Shown here: in pieces, positions 23,392 to 30,910 of the stretch
How positions within the stretch are numbered: position 1 is the stretch's first letter
How the letters are laid out: each line of letters begins with the position of its first letter
Origin: Frondihabitans sp.
GTDB lineage: Bacteria > Actinomycetota > Actinomycetes > Actinomycetales > Microbacteriaceae
NCBI GenBank assembly: GCA_025464735.1
Contig: JAODMX010000270.1
Location: 1 to 32,361 of the forward strand
Length of the DNA: 32,361 nucleotides
Reading direction: 5' to 3'
Program-made: the position numbers and the translations under genes
The notes under the pieces: generated by a model
Databases searched by the model: none
Seen by the model: only the letters and a program-made list of their open reading frames with translations
Told to the model about the DNA's origin: nothing

Positions 23392-24960
23392 GTGCCCATT
23401 TTATCTACCACCGCGCGCAGACGAGCCCTCGGTCTCGTCGTGGTCGTCGCGGCGGCGAGCCTCGTGCTTGCCGGCTGCACGAGCAGCAGCACCAAGACCA
23501 CCACGTCGTCGTCCAAAGAGGGCGGAACGATCACCCTCGGGCGCGTCGCGTCCGTGACCTCCTTCGACCCGAACACCCAGATCACCTCGAACAATGCCTT
23601 CGCGATCGATAAGGTGTTCGAGTCGCTCGTGTCGTTCAACGCCAAGGGCGCGATCATCCCGTCGCTGGCGTCGAAGTACAGCATCTCGAGCGACGGCCTC
23701 AGCTACACGTTCGACCTGCGTAAGGGCGTCAAATTCTCGGACGGCACGAAGCTCACTCCGGCCGACGTTGTGTTCTCACTCAAGCGCAACGAGTCGTCAA
23801 GCGATCCGCTGCCCCTCGACGCTCCGATCACCTCGATCGCGGCATCGGGCAGCGACGCGGTGAAGATCACCCTGTCGTCGCCGTACACGCCCCTCCTCGC
23901 CGAGCTCTCCGGGTTCCAGAACAGCATCTTCCCGGCGAACTTCGAGGGAAAGACCGCCGCGGCGTTCTTCAAAGCCCCGATCGGCACCGGCCCGTTCGTC
24001 GTCTCGAAGTGGGACACCTCGGGCGACCTCACGTTCGTGAAGAACAAGAACTACTGGCAGCCCGGAAAGCCGTACATCGACAAGCTGGTCTACAAGCTCG
24101 TCTCGACCGACACGCAGCTCGTGCAGCAACTGCAGTCCGGTGAGATCAACGCGATCGACGAGGTCAACGATTCCAGCGTCTCGTCGCTCCAGAGCAACTC
24201 GAGCGTCAGCGTCGAGACCGCCGGTTCGTGGGTCATCGAGCAACTGTTCTTCAACACCCAGAACCAGTACTTCAGCGATCGGAACGTGCGTCGGGCCGTC
24301 GCTCAGGCGCTCGACCGCTCCGGCATCACGAAGGCCACGACGTTCGGCACCGCCAAGGTCGCGAACTCGCTGATTCCGCCGACGATCGCGTACTCGGCGA
24401 ACTCCTCCGGGTACGCGCTGAAGTACGACGTCACCCAGGCGAAGGCCGATCTCGCGCAGTCGAAGTATCCGAAGGGTTTCACCACCACGCTGATGATTCC
24501 GAGCGGTGACTCGCTCCGGAGCCAGGAAGCGCAGATCATCCAGTCGTCGCTGGCGAAGATCGGCATCACGGTGAAGATCCAGTCGATCGACCTGGCGACG
24601 TTCCGCGCGAATTTCTTCGCCTACAAGTTCGACTTCATGATCGACAGTGGCCAGTCGGACTATCCGGATCCTGATGAGCTCGTGACTTTCCAGGCCGACC
24701 CGTCGGGCTTCAGCAAGTCGTACTGGACGCACTACTCGAACGCGACCGTGACGCCGCTCCTCGCGAAGGCACGCCAGACGCCGGACGGAAGCTCTCGCAA
24801 GTCGCTATACCTCGAGATCCAGAAGATCCTCGCGGGCGACGTGCCCTACGTCCCCTTCTTCTACCCCAGCACGATCAAGGCGACCAGCAGCAACGTCCAT
24901 GGCGTCACGGTCCTGCCGAACGGAAGCATCGACTTCCAGGACGCGTGGATCTCTAAGTGA
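23392..24960 (+). CDS. ABC transporter solute-binding lipoprotein, family 5
   Basis: The protein has 522 residues and starts at GTG 23392, GGAG lying nine nt upstream. The lipoprotein signal is clear: basic ARRRALG, hydrophobic LVVVVAAASLVLAGC, with Cys29 as the lipidation site, then a Ser/Thr-rich linker. The mature part matches family 5 binding proteins (DppA/OppA/NikA type): VASVTSFDPNTQITSNNAFA, VFESLVSFNAKG, YTFDLRKGVKFSDGTKLTPA, DVVFSLKRN, GTGPFVVSKW, NKNYWQPGKPYIDKLVYKLV, FFNTQNQYFSDRNVRRAVAQ, ALDRSGI, and later YPDPDELVTFQADPSGFSKS. Length is normal for the family. It is tethered outside the membrane and captures the solute for the downstream permeases. Family 5 ligands include peptides, nickel-chelates, opines and plant-derived compounds, so the ligand here is unknown. 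First gene of a seven-gene operon. Confidence 0.94.
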   Translation: MPILSTTARRRALGLVVVVAAASLVLAGCTSSSTKTTTSSSKEGGTITLGRVASVTSFDPNTQITSNNAFAIDKVFESLVSFNAKGAIIPSLASKYSISSDGLSYTFDLRKGVKFSDGTKLTPADVVFSLKRNESSSDPLPLDAPITSIAASGSDAVKITLSSPYTPLLAELSGFQNSIFPANFEGKTAAAFFKAPIGTGPFVVSKWDTSGDLTFVKNKNYWQPGKPYIDKLVYKLVSTDTQLVQQLQSGEINAIDEVNDSSVSSLQSNSSVSVETAGSWVIEQLFFNTQNQYFSDRNVRRAVAQALDRSGITKATTFGTAKVANSLIPPTIAYSANSSGYALKYDVTQAKADLAQSKYPKGFTTTLMIPSGDSLRSQEAQIIQSSLAKIGITVKIQSIDLATFRANFFAYKFDFMIDSGQSDYPDPDELVTFQADPSGFSKSYWTHYSNATVTPLLAKARQTPDGSSRKSLYLEIQKILAGDVPYVPFFYPSTIKATSSNVHGVTVLPNGSIDFQDAWISK

Positions 24961-25907
24961 TTCCGGGCTCCTTCCGATGGCTGCGGCGAACACTGTTCAC
25001 AGTCGTTCCCGTAGTCATCGGAGTGGTGCTCGCGGTCTTCTTCCTGCTGCGCCTCGTGCCGGGCGATCCCGCCCGGATGATCCTGGGCCAGAACGCCACG
25101 ACCCAGGCGGTCGAGGCGCTGCACGAGAAACTCGGTCTCGATCAACCGCTCTACGCCCAGCTCGGGTCTTTTGTGGCAACCCTCTTCACGCGTGGTGACA
25201 CGGGCGATTCGCTGCTCTACCACGTTCCGACGCGCCAGCTGATCTTCGAGAAAGCGCCGATCAGCCTGGAGCTCGTCGGTATCGCCGTGCTCTTCAGCAT
25301 CCTTATCGCCGTGCCGCTGGCCGTCGTGGCCGCGCGCTACAAGGACAGCCCGGTCGACCACCTGGTGCGCATCATCCCCACCATTGGCCTCGGCATGCCG
25401 ACCTTCTGGGTCGGTCTCCTCCTCATCGTGCTGTTCGCCGTCGCCCTGCGCTGGTTCCCGGTCGGGGGCATCGGATCCACGCCGCTCGATCCCTTTCGAA
25501 GCCTGGTGCTGCCGGCGCTCGCCGTCTCACTCGGGTTGGCGCCTCCGCTGATCCGCTCACTCCGCTCCCAGCTCCTTGAGGTCTTCTCGGCCGACTTCGT
25601 GACGACCTACCAGGCGGCCCGCGTGCCGGAACGCCGTGTGCTGTTCGGTCACATCCTGCGGAATGCAGCGCTGCCCACCGTCACCCAGCTCAGCGTCAAC
25701 ATCTCGTACCTCATCGGCGGCACGCTCGTGGTCGAGCAGGTCTTCGGCATCAACGGGCTCGGCAGCCTGCTCTTCACAGCCATCTCCAACCGTGACTTCC
25801 CCGTCGTGCAGGGGGTGGCGCTCTATTGCGCTTTGATGGTCGTGATCGTGTCGCTCGTGCTGGACGCGGTCGCCTACCGTCTCGACCCGAGGACGCGTGT
25901 CGCATGA
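24957..25907 (+). CDS. ABC transporter permease, DppB/OppB-like
   Basis: This 316-residue inner-membrane protein starts at GTG 24957, overlapping the lipoprotein stop by 4 nt (GTGA). The N-terminal helix (LFTVVPVVIGVVLAVFFLLR) is followed by the DppB hallmark LVPGDPARMILGQNA. Further membrane spans include LELVGIAVLFSILIAVPLAV, PTFWVGLLLIVLFAVALRWF and VALYCALMVVIVSLVLDAV, giving about six in total. The cytoplasmic coupling loop with YQAARVPERRVLFGHILRNA, followed by TQLSVNISYLIGGTLVVEQV, is the BPD-type permease signature that contacts the ATPases. It forms a heterodimer with the next gene product. Four-nt overlaps on both sides argue for fixed stoichiometry. Confidence 0.95.
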   Translation: MIPGSFRWLRRTLFTVVPVVIGVVLAVFFLLRLVPGDPARMILGQNATTQAVEALHEKLGLDQPLYAQLGSFVATLFTRGDTGDSLLYHVPTRQLIFEKAPISLELVGIAVLFSILIAVPLAVVAARYKDSPVDHLVRIIPTIGLGMPTFWVGLLLIVLFAVALRWFPVGGIGSTPLDPFRSLVLPALAVSLGLAPPLIRSLRSQLLEVFSADFVTTYQAARVPERRVLFGHILRNAALPTVTQLSVNISYLIGGTLVVEQVFGINGLGSLLFTAISNRDFPVVQGVALYCALMVVIVSLVLDAVAYRLDPRTRVA

Positions 25908-26788
25908 GCGCCATCGACAGCACGACCGACATCACGCTCAGCGACAAGGCCCCCTCCCGCACCTCGCGCCAGACGTTCTTTACTCGCGCCCGCCGCTCGC
26001 CGACGCTCGTGATCGGAATCGTGCTGCTCGTGCTGCTGGTGCTGGCGTCGGCCTTCGCCCCGCTTTTGACTCCGTTCAGCCCGACGGCCCAGCATCTCGG
26101 TTCGGGGCTCCTCGCTCCGTCGTGGACGCACCCCTTCGGCACGGACGAACTCGGGCGAGACATCATGAGCCGGATGCTCTACGCCGGGCGCACGGATCTT
26201 CGGATCGCGTTCCTCGCGGCGGCCGCTCCCTTCGTCGTCGGTATCGTCGTCGGTCTCCTGTCCGGGTACTTCGGCGGCCCGCTCGACTTCGTCATCGGCC
26301 GCGTCGTCGACACCGTCATCGCCTTCCCCTTCTATGTGATCGTCGTCGCGCTCGTCTTCGTCATCGGCGTGGGGGAGTTCGGCATCTACGTCGCCTTCGC
26401 GCTCGTCGGCTGGGTCGGTTACGCCCGCGTCGTGCGCGCGAGCACGCGATCGATGCGGTCGGCAGGGTGGGTGGACGCGGCGCGCGGTGGGGGTCTGTCG
26501 CATTTCCGGGTGATCCTGCGGCACCTCCTGCCCAACGTGCTGCCGCTCGCGGTCGTGCTGCTTGCCACGGAAATCATTCTGATCATGGTCGCCGTCGTCA
26601 CCCTGGGCTACCTCGGGCTCGGCGTGCAGTCGCCGACCCCCGACTGGGGAACGATGATCCAGGACGGGCAGAACTTCGTGACCACGAAGTGGTGGCTCTC
26701 CGCCATCCCAGGGGTCGCCGTGATCTACACCGGAATCTCGCTGTCGCTGATCGGCGACGGGCTCGGCGACGCCTGGAGGATCCGATGA
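25904..26788 (+). CDS. ABC transporter permease, DppC/OppC-like
   Basis: The 294-residue second permease starts at ATG 25904 (ATGA overlap with the preceding stop). The cytoplasmic N-terminus (KAPSRTSRQTFFTRARRS) precedes the first membrane span (TLVIGIVLLVLLVLASAFAP). PFGTDELGRDIMSRMLYAGR is the DppC signature motif. More membrane spans follow (AAAPFVVGIVVGLLSGYFGG, FPFYVIVVALVFVIGVGEFG, VLPLAVVLLATEIILIMVAV), and DAARGGGLSHFRVILRHLLP is the ATPase-coupling loop. LGYLGLGVQSPTPDWGTMIQ near the C-terminus is also typical. It ends with LSLIGDGLGDAWRIR and overlaps the first ATPase gene by 4 nt. Confidence 0.95.
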   Translation: MSAIDSTTDITLSDKAPSRTSRQTFFTRARRSPTLVIGIVLLVLLVLASAFAPLLTPFSPTAQHLGSGLLAPSWTHPFGTDELGRDIMSRMLYAGRTDLRIAFLAAAAPFVVGIVVGLLSGYFGGPLDFVIGRVVDTVIAFPFYVIVVALVFVIGVGEFGIYVAFALVGWVGYARVVRASTRSMRSAGWVDAARGGGLSHFRVILRHLLPNVLPLAVVLLATEIILIMVAVVTLGYLGLGVQSPTPDWGTMIQDGQNFVTTKWWLSAIPGVAVIYTGISLSLIGDGLGDAWRIR

Positions 26789-27534
26789 GCAGCGCGGTGC
26801 GAGTCGAGCACCTCAACCTGGCAGCGGGCATCCCGCTGGTGAACGACGTCTCGTTCGAGGTCGCCGCGGGCGAGGCCGTCGGCATCGTGGGTGAGTCGGG
26901 ATCCGGCAAGAGCCTCACGCTCCGCTCCATCATCGGCCTGCTACCGAGGGGGGTCGTCAAGACTGCCGGCGTGATCGAGACGGTCGGCAACGTCGGCATG
27001 GTGTTCCAGGACCCCCTCACCGCTCTCGACCCCTTGATGCCGGTGGGCCGACAGGTCGCCGAGGTCAGCCGGTTCGCACACAACTCCACGCGTGCCGAGG
27101 CGACGGCCCACGCCATTCAGCTCTTCGAGCAGGTCAGGCTTCCGGATCCGGCGGGCAAAGCGCGCTCCTATCCGCATCAGCTTTCGGGCGGCCAGCGGCA
27201 GCGCATCGTCATCGCCATGGCGCTGGCGGCCGATCCGGCGATCCTGCTCTGCGACGAGCCGACGACAGCTCTCGACGTGACCGTGCAGAAAGAGATCCTG
27301 GCCCTTCTCGAGCGCCTTCGACGTGAACTCGACCTGGCGGTCGTTTTCGTCAGCCACGACCTCGCCGTGGTGAGCTCGGTCTGCTCGCGGCTCATCGTGA
27401 TGAACCTCGGAAGCATCGTCGAGACCGGCCCGACAGCCGAGGTCATCGCCCGGCCGCAGCACGCCTATACCAAGAAGCTCCTCGATGCAGTGCTGCCGTT
27501 GCCGGGACTGTCGACGGCAGGGGGTGCCTCGTGA
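26785..27534 (+). CDS. ABC transporter ATPase, DppD/NikD-like
   Basis: The 249-residue ATPase starts at ATG 26785 (ATGA overlap). Walker A is GIVGESGSGKSLTLRSIIGL, the Q-loop is in GMVFQDPLTALDPLMPVG, the signature is LSGGQRQRIVIAMALA, Walker B is ILLCDEPTTALDVTVQ and the H-loop is VVFVSHDLAVVS. At 249 residues it is shorter than classic DppD/OppD proteins (about 320-330) because it stops soon after HAYTKKLLDAVLPLPG and lacks the C-terminal oligopeptide-type extension. This size is closer to the nickel-type NikD. Between Walker A and the Q-loop there is a short GGVVKTAGVIETVGNVG-like segment instead of a longer insertion. It pairs with the next gene product to drive import. Confidence 0.93.
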   Translation: MSSAVRVEHLNLAAGIPLVNDVSFEVAAGEAVGIVGESGSGKSLTLRSIIGLLPRGVVKTAGVIETVGNVGMVFQDPLTALDPLMPVGRQVAEVSRFAHNSTRAEATAHAIQLFEQVRLPDPAGKARSYPHQLSGGQRQRIVIAMALAADPAILLCDEPTTALDVTVQKEILALLERLRRELDLAVVFVSHDLAVVSSVCSRLIVMNLGSIVETGPTAEVIARPQHAYTKKLLDAVLPLPGLSTAGGAS

Positions 27535-28298
27535 GCGCGATCGAAATCCGCTCCGCGACGATTTCGTACGGCCGGGAGGTCGCCGTCTCCGATCTCAGCC
27601 TCTCCGTCCGGTCCGGAGGCTCCCTGGGCATCGTCGGCGAGTCGGGGTCGGGCAAGACGACTGTGGCCCGGGCGATCGTCGGGCAGCTCGGATTGACCAG
27701 CGGAGCCGTGCTCCTCGACGGTGTCGAACTGGGTGATCGCCGCAGCACGACGGAGCGCCGAGCGATCCAGATGGTGCAGCAGGATCCGTATTCCTCGCTG
27801 AATCCGCGGATGACTGTCCGTCAAACCCTCGGCGAGCTGCTGCGGGTGCACCGGATCGTGCCTCGGTCGCAGATTGCCGACCGGTGCGCCGAGCTGATGA
27901 CCATGGTTCGGCTGGACCCGGCCGACCTCGACGCCTTCCCGCACCAGTTCTCGGGTGGGCAGCGCCAGCGGATTGCCATCGCACGTGCCATCGCCGTCCA
28001 ACCGCAGGTCATCGTGGCGGACGAGCCCACGAGCGCTCTGGATGTCTCGGTGCAGGCGACGGTGATCGAACTCCTCGCGCAGTTGCGGCAGACGCTCGAC
28101 CTCACGCTGATCTTCATCTCGCACGATCTGGCCGTCATCAACGCCGTGTGTGACGAGGTCGCCGTGATGAAGTCAGGCGCCCTCGTTGAGACGGCTCCGC
28201 GCGAGACATTCTTCACCGCCCCTCAGAATGCCTACAGTCGTGCACTGCTCGAAGCGGTGCCGCGCCTCGATCGATCCCCGGGAGACCCGCTGACATGA
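27531..28298 (+). CDS. ABC transporter ATPase, DppF/NikE-like
   Basis: The 255-residue second ATPase starts at GTG 27531 (GTGA overlap). It carries the Walker A GIVGESGSGKTTVARAIVGQ, Q-loop QMVQQDPYSSLNPRMTVRQT, signature FSGGQRQRIAIARAIA, Walker B VIVADEPTSALDVSVQ and H-loop LIFISHDLAVINAV. LGELLRVHRIVPRSQIADRC fits the DppF/OppF subgroup. Like its partner it is short and lacks the long C-terminal region of OppF. The C-terminus FFTAPQNAYSRALLEAVPRL is the normal end of the compact group. It is fused by a 4-nt overlap to the aminotransferase-like gene, tying transport directly to metabolism. Confidence 0.93.
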   Translation: MSAIEIRSATISYGREVAVSDLSLSVRSGGSLGIVGESGSGKTTVARAIVGQLGLTSGAVLLDGVELGDRRSTTERRAIQMVQQDPYSSLNPRMTVRQTLGELLRVHRIVPRSQIADRCAELMTMVRLDPADLDAFPHQFSGGQRQRIAIARAIAVQPQVIVADEPTSALDVSVQATVIELLAQLRQTLDLTLIFISHDLAVINAVCDEVAVMKSGALVETAPRETFFTAPQNAYSRALLEAVPRLDRSPGDPLT

Positions 28299-29365
28299 CC
28301 CTCCGACCCGAAGATCTGCTCGACCAGCCGCCGCTGGCTCCGAGTGAGCTGACGCATCTCGAAGACCTCGCGCGCCAGGTGCTTGCCACCTCGAACGACG
28401 TGATCATCGTGCAGGCGGAGGCGATCCTCGCCCTCGAGGGCGTCGCTCGCAGCGTTGGCGCGCAAGGCCGGGTGGCGCTCAACGTGGTGACGGGGCCGTA
28501 CGGCAGGGTGTTCGGTCAGTGGATGCGCGAGGCCGGATCCGACGTCATCGACCTCGCCAGCGAGTTCGACGCGGTCGTGAATCCGGACGCGGTCATCGCG
28601 GCCATCGAGACACACTCGCCGTCGGTCGTGGCCATCGTCCACGCCGAGGCCGCGACCGGAGGCACGAATCCGCTCGGCCCCGTTCTGCGTGCGGCCCACG
28701 AGCACGGGGCAGTCACCGTCGTGGACGCCGTCGCGTCCATCGGCGCGGAGCCCGTGCTCGTCGACGACTGGCAGATCGACATCGCCGTCATCGGCGGGCA
28801 GAAGTCGCTCGCCGGGCCGGCCGGGGTCAGCGCAGTCGCACTCTCAGCCGCGGCCTGGACCCTCATCGACTCCACACCGAACGCGCCCCGTGGCTCGTCG
28901 CTGTCGTTGCTCGACTGGCGGGACGGGTGGCTCCGCACCGACCGCAGTGTCATCCCGGGGATGCCGTCGTGGCTTGAGTCACGAGCTCTCATCGCGGCGC
29001 TTGAACGCGTCCTCGCCGAAGGGCTCGTCGCGACGAACGACCGTCACCGACAGGCCTCCGTTGCGACGGTCGCCGGAGCGGCAGAACTCGGTCTCTCCCC
29101 GTGGCAGACAGGCGGAGTTGAGACCCTGGCGCCGGTCGTGACCGCGCTCCGACTGCCCGAGCCGGGTGCGCTGTCCGACGGTGCGCTCGGGGGAATCGTC
29201 AGCCCCGGAAACGGTGATCTTCGAGGGAGGCTGTTCCGGGTGAACCACACCGGGCGCGCGGCCGCGCTCGACCGGATCGTCGATGCCCTGGAGAGAGTCG
29301 CGGCTGCGCTCGACGTGCCCGCCGATGACGCCGTTCGGGCCGCGCGCGCGGCGTGGGAGCGGTGA
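28295..29365 (+). CDS. PLP-dependent aminotransferase-like enzyme (alanine-glyoxylate/phosphonate group, fold type I)
   Basis: The 356-residue protein starts at ATG 28295 (ATGA overlap). Class V aminotransferase features are visible: ALEGVARSVGAQGRVALNVV and TGPYGRVFGQWMREAGSDVI near the start, ETHSPSVVAIVHAEAATGGT and NPLGPVLRAAHEHGAVTVVD in the middle, and DAVASIGAEPVLVDDWQIDI with AVIGGQKSLAGPAGVSAVAL, where the Lys of GGQKS is the Schiff-base residue. The C-terminal FRVNHTGRAAALDRIVDALE supplies the Arg that usually binds the substrate carboxylate (RxGHxG-like). Relatives act as alanine-glyoxylate, serine-pyruvate or 2-aminoethylphosphonate transaminases, or as lyases. Lying inside a transporter operon and next to an amidohydrolase, it probably works on a catabolic intermediate of the imported solute. 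The exact reaction is not known. The start segment of the family is slightly short. Confidence 0.88.
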   Translation: MTLRPEDLLDQPPLAPSELTHLEDLARQVLATSNDVIIVQAEAILALEGVARSVGAQGRVALNVVTGPYGRVFGQWMREAGSDVIDLASEFDAVVNPDAVIAAIETHSPSVVAIVHAEAATGGTNPLGPVLRAAHEHGAVTVVDAVASIGAEPVLVDDWQIDIAVIGGQKSLAGPAGVSAVALSAAAWTLIDSTPNAPRGSSLSLLDWRDGWLRTDRSVIPGMPSWLESRALIAALERVLAEGLVATNDRHRQASVATVAGAAELGLSPWQTGGVETLAPVVTALRLPEPGALSDGALGGIVSPGNGDLRGRLFRVNHTGRAAALDRIVDALERVAAALDVPADDAVRAARAAWER

Positions 29366-30549
29366 CGACGATGCCCACGTCCGCATCCGCGGGGAGTGCC
29401 TTTTCGATCACCGGCGCACAGGTCATGGATCCGGAGGGCGCCTTCCTCGATCGCGGCACCCTGACCGTCGACGGTGGCCTGTTCGCAGGATGGGGCGTTT
29501 CGGATCCGTCGGGAGGCGTTCTAGACGCGACCGGACTCTGGCTCATCCCCGGGGTCTACGACTGCCACAGTCACATCACCTGGAACGATTTCCACCAGGA
29601 GGACAGGGAGCGCCGCTCCGAGGAGGAGCGAGACGGCCAGACCGCTGCATCGCTCACGTTGACGCTTCGCGGGGGTGTCACCAGTCTTCGTGACGGTGGG
29701 GGAGCCCCGCAGCGGCTCCAGCGCGCGGTTGCGGACGGCGACCTCGCCGGGCCCCGCCTGCAGATCTCTGTCGACATGCTCGGCGCCGACGTGGCGGGCA
29801 GCGTTGCGCGGGTCTCCGATGCCGTGCGCGCGTCGCTCGACAAGGGCGCGCAGTGGATCAAGCTCATCGCAACCGCCGGCGTGGCGACTCCCGGCGACAG
29901 GCTGCTCGACTCGAACTTCTCTCGGGACGAGATCGAGGCGGCTGCCCGGATCGCCGAGGCGGGTGGAGCGCGTCTCATGGTTCACACCTGGGGCGGTGAC
30001 TCGCTCGACTGGGCCATCGAGTCGGGCGCCGGCAGCCTCGAGCACGGCATCTACCTCACCGAAGAGCAGGCCGCGCGAGCCGCGCGAGCGGGGCTGACCC
30101 TCGTGCCGACCCTCACGGTCTACCGGCAGCTGCGCGACATGATCGTCTCCGGCGAGTTGCCGGGCGTTCCCCTGGCGCGCGTCACGGACGTGCTCGCCGC
30201 CCACGAACGGGCGGTTCGGAGGGCCCAAGACGCGGGACTCCCGCTGGCGCTCGGCAGCGACTTCTCCCTGCCCCGGCAGCACGGCACCAACCTCACCGAG
30301 ATCGGTACGCTGATCCGGGCGGGGCTCTCGAGTGCCGAGGCGCTCCTCGCGGCGACGCGGAACGGTGCCCTGCTGCTGCAGGACGGCGGCTCGGGGATCA
30401 TCGACACCGGCGAGAGGGCCGATGCCGTCCTGCTCGACGCTGATCCCTCGGATCCTGCGACCTACGAAGGCGTCGCGCACGTCGTGGCGGTCGTCAAGGA
30501 CGGTGTGCTCGTGCACGTCGGTGGGCTCGAGGCGACCGCGATCAGTTGA
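29362..30549 (+). CDS. Amidohydrolase (imidazolonepropionase/prolidase-like metal-dependent hydrolase)
   Basis: GTG 29362, overlapping the previous stop by 4 nt, is chosen as start (395 residues); ATG 29371 is an alternative. The fold is the amidohydrolase barrel: an N-terminal beta-sandwich (FSITGAQVMDPEGAFLDRGT), then the metal-binding HxH in PGVYDCHSHITWNDF, LTLRGGVTSLRDGGGAPQRL, QWIKLIATAGVATPGDR (conserved Lys of the metal bridge), LMVHTWGGDSLDWAIESGAG with its His, SLEHGIYLT with the second His, and GSDFSLPRQHGTNLTEI with the Asp. This pattern is that of amidohydrolases annotated as Xaa-Pro dipeptidase or imidazolonepropionase-like. It most likely cleaves an amide, or a cyclic or acylated amino compound brought in by the adjacent transporter. 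The 3' end overlaps the convergent cupin gene by 8 bp. Confidence 0.9.
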   Translation: MTTMPTSASAGSAFSITGAQVMDPEGAFLDRGTLTVDGGLFAGWGVSDPSGGVLDATGLWLIPGVYDCHSHITWNDFHQEDRERRSEEERDGQTAASLTLTLRGGVTSLRDGGGAPQRLQRAVADGDLAGPRLQISVDMLGADVAGSVARVSDAVRASLDKGAQWIKLIATAGVATPGDRLLDSNFSRDEIEAAARIAEAGGARLMVHTWGGDSLDWAIESGAGSLEHGIYLTEEQAARAARAGLTLVPTLTVYRQLRDMIVSGELPGVPLARVTDVLAAHERAVRRAQDAGLPLALGSDFSLPRQHGTNLTEIGTLIRAGLSSAEALLAATRNGALLLQDGGSGIIDTGERADAVLLDADPSDPATYEGVAHVVAVVKDGVLVHVGGLEATAIS

Positions 30550-30880
30550 CGAGTTTGAGCTCCGGGGCTTGGCCCGCCTCGAGGAGGAAGTAGCCGAGGA
30601 ACGTCACGCCCTCGGCAGTCGCGTCGAACTTCGTGATGACAACGTCTGCGGGCTCGTAGAAGATGTCGCCGGCCCGCAGCGTCGTCTCTGGATTGCTCTC
30701 GATCTGGAAGACGACAGAGCCGCTCTCGATCGTTCCGAAGACCGCCCCGTTGTGAGTGTGGGCGCCGACAGCGGTCGAAGGTTCGATTGTGATTCGTCGG
30801 ACCTCGACGTGCGCGACCTGCGCGGGGTTCTCAAGGGGCTGGTCCAGCAGAATCGTGCGAACCACGGGCGTGTCAGTCAT
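30542..30880 (-). CDS. Cupin domain protein
   Basis: The 112-residue protein folds as a single cupin. PSTAVGAHTHNGAVFGTIES gives the first motif (G-x-H-x-H-x...E), with GSVVFQIESNPETTLRAGDI and FYEPADVVITKF making the second motif. The two His of HTH and a downstream Glu would bind the metal; the second motif lacks the usual His (it has Asp-Val-Val-Ile), so the metal site may be incomplete. Such small cupins are often sugar- or acid-binding proteins, or isomerases. The gene is convergent with the amidohydrolase, sharing its last 8 bp, and lies 30 bp downstream of the ROK repressor on the same strand, so it may be transcribed with that gene. Function unknown. Confidence 0.85.
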   Translation of the reverse strand: MTDTPVVRTILLDQPLENPAQVAHVEVRRITIEPSTAVGAHTHNGAVFGTIESGSVVFQIESNPETTLRAGDIFYEPADVVITKFDATAEGVTFLGYFLLEAGQAPELKLVN

Positions 30881-30910
30881 AGCTCCATCGTGCCATCCGG
30901 CCAGGATCCC

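Noticed and set aside
29521..30516. 331-codon - strand frame
   Set aside because: Antisense to the amidohydrolase with its intact metal motifs; composition is typical of a shadow frame.
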